Shown in pieces: positions 12,740 through 22,990 of a stretch of 64,000 nucleotides of DNA; the first letter of the stretch is position 1; each line of letters begins with the position of its first letter. The stretch is taken from contig NC_092355.1 in NCBI RefSeq assembly GCF_963676685.1, positions 63,957,613-64,021,612 of the forward strand, given 5' to 3'. The DNA is from Mytilus edulis (taxonomy: Eukaryota > Mollusca > Bivalvia > Mytilida > Mytilidae). Under the pieces are notes generated by a model. That model made no database searches, was not told the origin of the DNA, and worked only from the letters and a program-made list of their open reading frames with translations. Position numbers and translations under genes: made by a program.

Positions 12740-13430
12740 ACTGACAATGATACAGTTAAAAAAGAAAAGACCAACAGACAAACAATAGTTTCTCATACAC
12801 CAGATAGAAAACGGAAGACTGTACAACACGGACCATCAAAAGAAATTGGGGTTGATTGCAGGTGCTCTGGAATCTTGAAAATATTGTCTCCACGAGCGTC
12901 ATCCTTTGTGTTGTTTATTTTAGTTTTAACAAAAACTTGATCAGATGGTTAGGGAGTCTAAATTAAAATTGATCGAATTTTTTGATAACTTTGTCAAAAT
13001 GAAGTTTTTATCATGCTTTTTTCAAAGATATATTTAAAAGTATGGGTCATCGGACTTTTTTTCGCGCTACAGGTTGTGCAAAATTACAGCTGCAAATATG
13101 ATAAAACCTGCAATTTTCTATATTAATATAAAGTTTTTTACATAATTTACAAACAACTCTCAAAATTTTCACATTCATCAAATATCTAGACCAAAGTTAT
13201 CTGCTTCTTCAAAATCCAAGATGGAGGAAGACACATGAGCCACCTTAATAAGTTTAATTCGGTAGGTCACATTTGAGGGAATAATGAATGAGAGTGTGGT
13301 TAAATATAGCTCTTGAAACATATCCACTAACCTCTGTGAAACGGACATTTCATTGCAGTCAATAGGCTCGTGATGGCGTGCGTAAAAAGTACGAAAGAAT
13401 GATTTTGAGAGCACCACTTGGTATCACAGA
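12740..13430 (-). pseudogene. Penelope-like RT, 3'-end relic
   Basis: Read on the minus strand, 13417-13360 encodes SKSFFRTFYARHHEPID, which matches the C-terminal LRKFYGHHHELVD segment of the intact RT at 34793-36352. The family's 3' untranslated region follows (13300-12750), with the tgattgcaggtgctctggaat block in inverse. Everything 5' of this point is missing, which is the usual 5' truncation of retroelements. It has no function as a gene. Confidence 0.75.
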
Positions 13431-14349
13431 CCAAACATTTTTATCAAAAAATCAAGAAAAACAAGAAAACATAAGTGTACCATTAAGACACAACTAAAGA
13501 AAAAAAAGTCACTGTTTCGGACGCAAGAAAACATAGATACACTAATTTTATTCAAATGATTTTATTTGCAAATAACATTTCTATAAATCAAGCAGTAACA
13601 TAAAATATAAAACAAAGTTATTTAAGATAATGTCATTGTTCCTGAACATAGTCTTTTGCAATTCTTAAATCACCATCTTCCGACTAAGGTTTACATTTAA
13701 GGATTTTAACTTTTTTACCTTGAAAGGTGTAGCATATAGGCATTAATTAACTAATCATTGATGTTTTGAAATAACAGATATCTTGAAGTGAAGGTCAGTT
13801 GACAATATGGAAAAAAAGAAGTTGGTAATCATGTTTTTACAAATAAAAAAACCTTTGGTTTGTGTGTGTTTTTTCTGTTCATAGAAACTATGAAAAGGAC
13901 AATGCAGCTCTTTAACATGTGTTTTGAACAAAGAATATGTACGCTTTTCAAAGATATGCCAAAATCTAACATGTCTACCGTTACGGTAATTCACAAATAT
14001 CACCTGAATAAAAAAGTTTTTTTCATATGTTAGTCCAAATCTCAGTTTTTTCATCACCGTCATAAGGAACGCTCAAAATATAAATCTGATTTTAATTTGA
14101 CATTGCAATTATAGAGTACGTTAAGATGAAGTTGTGGTCAATAGAAAATTATCGAACTTCGACGTAAACTCAATGTTGTAAGTCCTATATCAAAACACAA
14201 GATCAAAAGTTTAAAAACATCAACAGAATAGATAATAACTGTATAATAATATGTCAAAATTTCAAAAATGTGGTCACAACATTGTGTTATAAGCTTAATC
14301 ACTATAAAAACCCAATAAATATGTTACAAAGTAACATAAATAGACATTT

Positions 14350-14510
14350 AAAATGGTTCGTGTTGTTTATTCTTTAGTTTTCTATGTTGTGTAGTGTGTG
14401 CTGTTGTTTGTTTGTCTTTTTCATTTTTAGCCATGGCGTTGTCAGTTTGTTTTAGATTTATGAGTTTGACTGTCCTTTTGGTATCTTTCGTCCCTCTTTT
14501 AAAAGAATTC
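14350..14510 (+). repeat. Dispersed repeat, end of Penelope-derived family
   Basis: It runs from gttcgtgttgtttattctttag to the end block ggtatctttcgtccctctttt, the same 3' terminus as at 46315. No coding remnant is attached. Confidence 0.7.
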
Positions 14511-16110
14511 TAATAAAAATGAAAAACAAAAATACAAAAATTTAACATGATAGTGCAATAACACAATAACGGGATGTATAAGCACAGATTCACGTCATAT
14601 ATAAATAAGAAACAAAACAAAACAAAAAAGAATATACCCTAAGCAAACATTAAAAGGCTGTGCAGACTCACAAAACGATTTCTTAAAAAAAAAACATATT
14701 ACACTGCATGATGGAGTAGAATAAGAAATTCGGGTGCCAAAATGACGTCGGAATTATAATAACTTGTACAATTTGTTTAGTTCAAAAGATTACGCTAATT
14801 CCTATGGTTTTGAAGAAAAAAATCCATGGCAAATTTAAGAAGGAAACAAACTGTCTTCTTCTAATCTCAGTATAGTGCATAACAAGATTTAACATTTTGA
14901 GGATAAAGAAATAGGTAGATTGACATATTTTGACTTTATAGACTGACTACCTTTTTTTTAGATTGAATTTAACCATACTTTTATAATTAACCTGACATAT
15001 GTTTTTTTGTTAAGGTAATCAACAATTTTTTCCTGTCGTAACCGTGTGTTTAAGTATTTATGCTTCTTTTTTTTCTCGAAAAAATGAATTGTTTCATGAA
15101 ATAAAAAGTCTGTTTGTTAACCGTCTCTTTTTTCTTTAGAATTTGTTTAAAAAAAAATATGTATTCTATATGTGGAAAATATTGTGAAAATATAAAAGGT
15201 GGCAATTGTAACCATTCAAATCTTAATTTCATTGGAATATAATTATATTGTGTCCAGTTTGAAGGTTTTAAAAGTTACTGTACACATGCATAAACTTACT
15301 AACTTAATCTATGTACATACACTAAGAAATTAATCCAATCAAACTGCATAAGATTTAATAGCAATGACCGGTCCACATCATATTAAGTAAGAGGGGTAAA
15401 TTCGATAGGGAGAAAATGATAGATATTTTAAATAAAAATAATGCAATAACTGATAAAATATGTCAACCATAAATTTTGCTTTAACTTCAGAAACTTGCTA
15501 ATCTGTAATGGTATAGTTTTCGGATCTTTCATTTGCGTTTTTGAATTAATAAAAAGCTAGGGCATCAAAAGTCTAAATAGATCTTCAATTTATAAAGATA
15601 ATTAACCCTTTTAAAACAGTTTCTGTCTCACAAATAACAAGTAATACAAAGTAAACATATTTCTTAGAACACTGCAAAAAACTAAATTCTGATTTGCTTC
15701 TTTTTATTGTCATAAGGTGCGTTTAATTGAACCATGGTATAGCAAACATCGAATATTCTCAATTGTTTTTATCACACACTATAACATTCAAAACAACAAA
15801 AACAAAATATATTTTCCTTCATAAAATACATATGGGCTGCGTCGATTAGGAAACGACATGATGGAAATGAGTATCAAGATATCTATTAACCTATCACAAA
15901 TGTATAACGGGTTGAAAGCATCTCAATAAAAAGTATGTAACTGTTTGAAATAATTGTGAACTATAAAACATACAACACTAATGTGGAGGGCAACAATTCA
16001 TCTTTTATTTCGTCTTTTAGATGGTAAAAAATCTTTCAAAGTATTATACATGTCGATGGACACGTGTACTTGTAAAAAATCGATTTCTTTCCTACGCAGC
16101 TCACATGAAA

Positions 16111-16116
16111 TTTATT
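16111..16116 (-). other. Polyadenylation signal AATAAA
   Basis: AATAAA on the minus strand (tttatt on the plus) lies about 147 bases past the stop codon of the VMO-I-like gene, a plausible 3' UTR length. Confidence 0.55.
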
Positions 16117-16262
16117 AAATGTAACATGTGTAAACATTCGTTTTCTGTTTTAATTTAAATAATTTTAAATGTAATTATTTCACATTCGGCACAACCAGAG
16201 TAATATTATCCCCAAAACAACAAAAGAGTTCAATTGATGTACATTTTGCTTTGGTAGCCTCC

Positions 16263-19200
16263 TTATTCACAACAGAAAAAAATAACATCATTAAGTGCGG
16301 TATCATCTCCATATCCTTGGTGAGCTTCAACTTTGGTCTGTAGACCACATATGGCACTGTGCATTGGACAGGCGTCACTCCATTCACCATATGAGCCATA
16401 TGGTCCATACCCAGGAGGATAGTTAAGGTCAACGGCATCAAATTCATCTTTGAAATATCTGCATCTGAATCTGACGTAATTAGCGCCAGTGCTATCTTCA
16501 TTAACCTTTCAAAAAAAAGATATGTCATATCTTCAGATTTCATACCAGTTAGCAAATATCTATTAAACTCGGAGAATCTGCAAATTGTTTACCAACTAAC
16601 TGTAAACCAACTAATGTTCGCTCCTTTCAAGTTTTGAAAATAAAGGCGATATCAATCGTCTGATCTTTTCTTGTTAAGCTACATTAAGTACATTTTGATA
16701 TCGCAAACATAAATGGCCGCGAAATTGAACTCAAAGGACTAAGCGCAAAATAAGGTATTCGTAAAACTCAGTTCGTTTACAGAAGTTGGCAATAAAACAG
16801 ACAGAAAGAATAGTAACTGAACAACATAATAATCAAAAGATAGAAATAACACGTGTACATGTACACATGTCAATAAGCCAACTAAGTTAAATATCGTCAG
16901 GTCATTTACGTTTAAATGAAACTTCATATGAAAAAAATAGGTAAATGTATTGCAAACTCTTATACAAAATGAATTATAAACATTATGTTACAGATGTAAA
17001 AGCAATATTGTTATTCTAACGACAATTTCACAAATTAGTTTCATTTATTCATCGTTCAATCTTGCAAACAATAAAAGCAAGAAATTGTAATTGATAATTT
17101 GCAGCATCTGGCGTAAATGCAAAATTTAATCATGGTATCTATGATGAATTATTATTTACAGCTTTCTGAACAAAGAAACATCAATAATTTAGACCCCGTT
17201 CTCCATTTCAATATTGAAAATCAATAATGGCTACACAAGAACACGTATTTCTATTTCAAATATGATGCATATTATAATTTTTTATAAAGGTTTTTCGTAA
17301 GGTATTTATAAAAAAAACCAAACAATTTCCATGAAATCGTTTTTGTTTTCAAATCGTAAACTAAAACGCATATGATAATGCTATATCCAGTAAAGTGAAA
17401 ATATATGCAATTTTATTTAAAGAATTAAATTTTGTTTAAAATAATAATACAACGGACCGCTTATAAACAAGATAGAAACCTGATGTTTAGTGGTTGCTGT
17501 TCATAAATGTTTCTCGCTTCTTGTTTTTGTTTCTTCCTGTTTGAATAGTTTTACATTAGTCATTATACGGCTTTTATAGCTTGCTGTTCGGTTTGAGCAA
17601 AAGCTCCGTGGTGAAGGATTTCCTTTGAACTTTTACAACTTGTGACTTGAATTGTTAGTCTCATTTTACACTCATTTAACATCTTCTTATATCTATTTAT
17701 AAAATGAGATATGAAAGGAAAACTATCATGCAATCAATCTTCTACAACACCCTTCAAATAATCAAATTAAGAAGCATTTAATTATCAGCTTAATCTGAAA
17801 AAAGACAAATGGCGGGAGAAAAGTACCAACATCAGCACCGTGACAATAAACTCATCATATATACCAGGATTGGAATTATGTATTTGATCCAGACAGGCGT
17901 TTTGTCTAAAAACAACTCATCAGTGACACTCGAACCCAAAGAAGTTAGAAAGGCCAAATAAAGTACGAAGATGAAGAGAATTTATGACAATGATTTGTAT
18001 CCTTCCTTTTCAAACACTTGCAGAAAGTTGTGTTCTATATATTTTCCGTCATCAGACTAGGTTACATTTTTTCAGGACGTCTAAATAAGAAATTTAGTAG
18101 AAATTAGTAATAGTTAAATATATAAGCAGCTTACACTGTATGGATGTACTTGTAGGGAAAAAGCAACAAGAAATGCGTTTGCTGGACAAAGTGTTTCCCC
18201 TGTCCAATCTCCCCATACCTGCTGACCAGAACTTGCCATATCACCACAACGATCACTTGCTCTACTTCCACAGACTATTGCAATAGCATTCAGTTCTGTA
18301 TTGTCTCCATGTGGAGGTTCAATCTGTAAAAAGAATGCACACATAAAACGAAAGATTACTATTCCAACGTGAGCAACGTCGGAATCGTTATAAATAAAAT
18401 TTATAAACGACGAAAAGGTTAATACAATTATTATATAATTAGAGTTAATGTTTAAGTGTGACAACTTCCAGAACATTTGTTTCGGTCAATAAGACTGTTA
18501 AAAGACACAGATACAAAATAATTCCTTAGTTTAGGAAAAAAACACGGTAAGTATTGATTTAACAAGCTATATGTCACTTAACAAATTCACGAAATAGAAA
18601 AGGGTACCTTGAAAGGGATGTACCAAATGTTTTCTTAGTAGATTGAAAATTCCTCAATGTACCATGAGCTGCTAAATGCATATGCTGTGAATTCATTTAT
18701 TGTAGTTGGTATCATTTTTCGTGGATTGCTGAAATCTTGCATATTCGTGGGTATTTAATTTTGTGGTTTTACCAACCTCTGTTTACAAAGCTTTAAGCCT
18801 ATTGAAATTATGATATTTGTTGAACATTTGAATTCGTGGTTCATCTGTAACAACGAAACCCACGAAAATTGGTATCCAACAAATAATAATGAATCCAAAG
18901 TTACCATCAACTTTTGCATGCAAACTGTTTTATTCGTAACATTGTCTCATACAATACTTAACCTAAGATGATTTGATGTTAATTTGGCTTTCATTTATCG
19001 CTTATTTACTAGTAGTTTAAGAAATTTTGTTTCCTTTAGTTTTGACCAAATTAACTGAATTTAGTCTTCAGGTGTAGTTCTCAAATCAGTATAGTAGTTT
19101 TATAATCTTATTCAAAAGTTTTGATAGATCAAGATTAAACGTATTTCATAAAAATATACATACTTTCATCCTGAAACCAATTGCATAATGACCTCGCGTG

Positions 19201-22193
19201 CAAAATTCTGCAGATGCCCAAATACCTAAACTTCCGCCATTCGTTACAGATAATGTCTTATTCACTGAAACAGAAAACATCTTTATAACATGGACCAGCT
19301 TAAGATTGAACATTATGTTGTATGTCTTAAAACGAGACAAAGTTATTTATGATTTATTTTGACATATGATCAAAAGTGCAAATTTATTTAAAACAAAATT
19401 TACGTGTCAATCAGCATAATGAATGTATGGACTTTTTCAAACAAATCATAGGAAAATTATATATGCATTATATTTCAGATAGAATAAATTATTTCGGTGA
19501 CTTCCGTGCATTCAGGCAAAATGTAAACGATACAATGTAGACCGAAAGATATATGGCATCAAACTGTTTTCTTCAATAATGTACTGCTGGTAAAACTATT
19601 TCATATTTATGATTTATGTTCAACGTTTGAAATATTTCTTAAGTATATTAAGTACTTTTCAAATTTAATTTCTTTCAGTTGATTATTTATATCAATTTAT
19701 TGAAATTTAGAATAAGAGGTGAAGGACATGGCGTTGAAACAATGAACCACACAATAATAAACTAAAAAAGGAATAAGGCATATTTTCATTCAGTGTCGTT
19801 ATTTTCATGAACGTAAATTATACTTTATCCGTTGAATTGTTTTATATGTTGACATCTGGTGCCCAGTATACATATTTAAAGGTTACTACGCTGTTCTAAG
19901 CTGTGCTTATTTATGAAAGCAAGCATTTGACCAGTAGCTTATTATCATTGCTTTTGTTCTTTGGTGAATACTGGTTTTCATTTCATTGACAATCATCTCC
20001 TTATTTATATTTAGAATCACTGTTTGTTGTTTTGATTTTGCCATTTGATTGGGGACTCTCCATTTTGATTTTCTCGGAGCTCAGTATTTTTTGAGATTTT
20101 ATTTTTCACCTTTCATTACCGTTGAGAGATGCATTAAAGATATTGATATATCACTACAACAAATGTGTAACGTTATTTCTTAACTCCATTTTTAATAATT
20201 TTAATAGTGAACGCTTGAGGCATGCCGAGCAATTTAAATAAATAAAAAAAAATCCATATTGCTGAGAGTGTATAGATATATAAATATTAGATTTATAGTG
20301 ATGGAATCTGTTTCTAATTTGATTTTTATTCTTCTCTTTTAGAGAATTACAGAAGTATAAATGTGACGTTGCCAGGCATGATCACATTTTTTCAAGATGT
20401 CACAATATGAAATTTAATAGAAACCAAGACGTCATAATTAAACTTCGATTTATCATTTTTTCACTAGTGAGAAGAAAAACTGTTCACATTTGATTCGGAA
20501 ATGTACCAACAGTGGAAAAATTTGGGAAACAAATATTGCCAACACTTTGAGTGCGCATGACATGTTTTTTTTCAGTTCTTGAGCTACAGATCAATAATTT
20601 GGTAAACACAGTCAATACAAATCTATAATTGTTAATAGTGAACACAGAAGAGAATAAAATAAAAACAATTTGCGTAATAATAGTGTACTATTTTTCATAA
20701 CGATTTGAAATTTTTATATGAGTTAAACATTAATATTATCGTATAGCAATATAATATTTCCCACAGAACGTAACCAAAAGTTAGCGTGCAATAAATTCTA
20801 ATATTGCACTAGTGCAATAAATTTTCAAAATTCATGACGTCATCAACGTTTAAATCTTAGTTTAAACCAATTTTTACTGTCAAATATTATATTGCTATAC
20901 AATAAAAGGGTTATTGCATGAATATTGGGGAATATTGTCCCTCGTAGAACATATATTGCACTCGCAAGCTCGTGCAATATAGATTCTACTCGGGACAATA
21001 TTCCCCAATATTCATGCAATAACCCTATATTATTATTAATATTATTAATAGATTATCGTTGGTTATCTCAACGAGATTGATTTTCTTGCTTGAGCCGGTC
21101 ACGAAAAACAATCGAGTTGAGATGACCAATGATAATCTGTTTATCGCTATTTTACCTATGACGACGTTGTCAATTTCATGTCAATTTCGTTAGCAACGCC
21201 ACGTGGCGCCTTAGTTTCTAGCGATAATTTTCATCTCAAGCGAGTAAAATGATATGAAAAATTATCACAAAAAAGATCAAAGGAAAAATGCACAAAATAG
21301 CGATAAAAAAGTATCGTCATGAATGGTGACAATGGAAACAATTGCTGATCCTCTTGCAGAGGTTATACTAAAAAAAGACATTTATAAATGTACAAATTGA
21401 TAAACACACATTTAGCAATTTCATACGTCCGAAGCTCTTATATTGATTTACCCTTATCAAAAACGCCTAAAGTCAAATTTTCTATGGCCGAGGTTGTATG
21501 AGAACCGAAAGAGATAAAGATCTTAATGACAATAAAATACATGAAAATTAGTTATATCCATCTAAGGTCAACTTTGACTGAGGGTGTAACACCATAGTTT
21601 GTTTATGATTTCAAAACTTATAAACAAACAACTTTTAACAGTTTGTTTTAATTCATTATAAAGCATATATTCATTCAGCAGACGTATAGATTCAGTGCCG
21701 TAAAACTTAAAAACATGACGTTAAATAATTGAAAGCGTCCGAAATTATTTTCAAAAATTGTTCAGGAACGTTCAAAGGAAAAAAAAACTCCGGAGATTCT
21801 ATACTTATATGTGCACCAAAAATTCACTATTCTTAGAAGGATTAAAAAGAACAGGTTTTACTCACCGACATGGGTACGATCTCTTTGTATGAGGTTTGTA
21901 CCAGATATATAGTCAAAATCCGAATGACAGCATCCGGACTGATCTAGTTTACACTCTCGAGAAGAGGTTATATACGTTATTTCACAACATCTCTCTCCAA
22001 ATTTCAAACATAGTGCCGCACATTGAGTTTGAGACATTTTCCCCAGAGATGTGAGAGCCACTGACCGAATTTTCTTATTCTTCTCTACTAAGAACAATTC
22101 CTGTCTCGTTTGGAAATTCCCAGCAAACATTTCTGCATTTTGAAAATTTTGAAAAACAAAGCTATATATCAAAGCAATAACATATACTTGCAT
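16263..22193 (-). CDS. Secreted protein with N-terminal Cys-rich (PAN-like) domain and VMO-I domain
   Basis: Four coding exons: 22193-21866, 19264-19164, 18323-18135 and 16505-16263 (861 nt, 286 residues). All introns are GT-AG and the phases agree (1, 0, 0). The ATG exon follows an acceptor (GTTTTAG), so a 5' non-coding exon is likely. Residues 1-20 are hydrophobic (signal-like). About 50-85 is the cysteine-rich module (C-x3-C-x6-CC ... C ... CC). From about 115 to the end is a vitelline membrane outer layer protein 1 (VMO-I) domain: three repeats, each with a G-x-W element, a cysteine and a late (T)ALN/ANY-x-FxC block ([30 protein letters not shown]). Family members are secreted beta-prism proteins of egg coats and mucus, and some bind carbohydrate. 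Introns are full of repeats. A 61-bp minisatellite lies upstream. The function here is unknown; a mucus, shell-matrix or egg-coat role is conjecture. Confidence 0.87.
17886..17931 (-). ncRNA. Hammerhead ribozyme, degenerate copy
   Basis: On the minus strand the 5' core TCACTGATGAG is intact and a short stem II (GTT...GAC) follows. The conserved GAAA has become AAAA, and helix I is only partly paired. It is probably inactive. It lies in intron 3 of the VMO-I-like gene as part of a dispersed repeat. Confidence 0.55.
18691..18900. mobile_element. MITE-like inverted-repeat element
   Basis: The left part (gaattcattta, gttggtat, ttttcgtgg) is mirrored by the right part (ccacgaaaat, tggtatcc, aataatgaatcc) in inverse order. 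A second inner pair (attcgtggg, aattcgtgg) is also seen. No ORF. It sits in the intron between VMO exons 2 and 3. Confidence 0.6.
20741..20900. mobile_element. 160-bp MITE with perfect 19-bp inverted termini
   Basis: GTATAGCAATATAATATTT at 20741-20759 is the exact reverse complement of 20882-20900. A perfect inner palindrome, attgcactagtgcaat, lies at about 20805-20820. No coding capacity. Confidence 0.75.
20907..21026. repeat. 120-bp near-perfect palindrome
   Basis: The left arm (agggttattgcatgaatatt...) is repeated in inverse to 21026 with only a few mismatches and a short centre near 20966 (tcgcaagct). The fold would give a hairpin of more than 50 bp. It directly abuts the MITE at 20741-20900, and the two may be parts of one element. 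Confidence 0.8.
21050..21310. mobile_element. Inverted-repeat element (MITE-like), two nested stems
   Basis: Arms 21050-21079 and 21109-21138 are near inverse copies (agattatcgttgg and ccaatgataatct). A second pair, tttatcgctattt at 21140-21152 and aaatagcgataaa at about 21296-21308, encloses the rest. No ORF. Confidence 0.6.
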
Positions 22194-22252
22194 TTCTAAA
22201 ACAACGAAAAACTGTATATAAACTTAAAATCGTTAAAAGTAAATACTAAACA

Positions 22253-22990
22253 GCATTTATATTTGAATCCATTTGATAACTGTTATTAATTTTTCTGACT
22301 TTTTTTGTGAAATGCATTTGCTTTTAAACACGACAGTTCAATAAGTTATATAAAACATTTTTTCTTTATTAGTCTGGGGAGTAATAACTACCTACGTAAC
22401 ATCGATCAATGGATTACAAAAGTACGACTCATTGTATTCCATACTTCAAAACAGGGGAAACTTCATCCTCGCTTCGCTACATTGACTTTAATAATTTAGC
22501 GTAGCAACATCAGCATTGTTTAGGAGTTTGATTGTAGTTAAACATTTTATATTTTTATCAATTTGATGTAATTAATTACTCTGCTTGTTTTTGTCAAATT
22601 AATTTACTTTTAAATGCGATTGCTGACATTATTAAAGATATATGAAACATGGTTTATCTATATGTCTCCGAAGTAATAATTGCTACCTCACTTCAACATC
22701 AATGGATAACAAAGGTACGACTTATTATATTCCACGCTACAAATACAAAACAGTGGATAACTGTAATTGATATTTCTAATGCATTTTTTTTCAAATTAAT
22801 TATTTGCTTTTAAACACTCCAGCTGTAATTTATTTTTCTTTATTGGTCTCCAGAGTAATAATTGTCTACGTTCCCCATCATCAATTGATTACAAAGATAA
22901 AACTGATTCTATTCCAAAATACAAAACAGTGGAAACGCTACGTTGACTTTTATAGTTTAGAGCAACAAACATACCATAGTTTAGCATAGC
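22253..22990. repeat. Three diverged copies of a 200-290 bp unit upstream of the VMO-I-like gene
   Basis: The ordered blocks gcttttaaa, gagtaataa(c/t)t...ctac, atcaatggatta, and aaaacagtggaaac recur starting near 22290, 22575 and 22778. The first copy contains a single diverged unit of the neighbouring minisatellite (22470-22540). The array ends where the 61-bp minisatellite begins. Confidence 0.65.

Larger units (their letters stand above)
8285..16110. other. Gene-free stretch with scattered repeats
   Basis: I see no host coding exon here. It holds the dispersed repeats and the Penelope relic listed separately, a block at about 9730-9840 resembling the start of the window (ccgattcagttgaagagctt), a run of C followed by A at 10013-10031, and a possible small inverted-repeat element at about 8490-8620 (ggagatatgacg and catatctccc). 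The remainder, including 10700-12000 and 14520-16110, is AT-rich sequence in which I see nothing. Confidence 0.5.

Noticed and set aside
16175-16555. 126-residue minus-strand ORF
   Set aside because: It is the wrong frame; the VMO-I exon 4 (16505-16263) occupies the same place in another frame with matched splice sites.
22203-22220. TATATA close to the VMO-I-like ATG as a TATA box
   Set aside because: It lies within about 30 bases of the ATG, and a splice acceptor sits between them, so transcription more likely starts further upstream.
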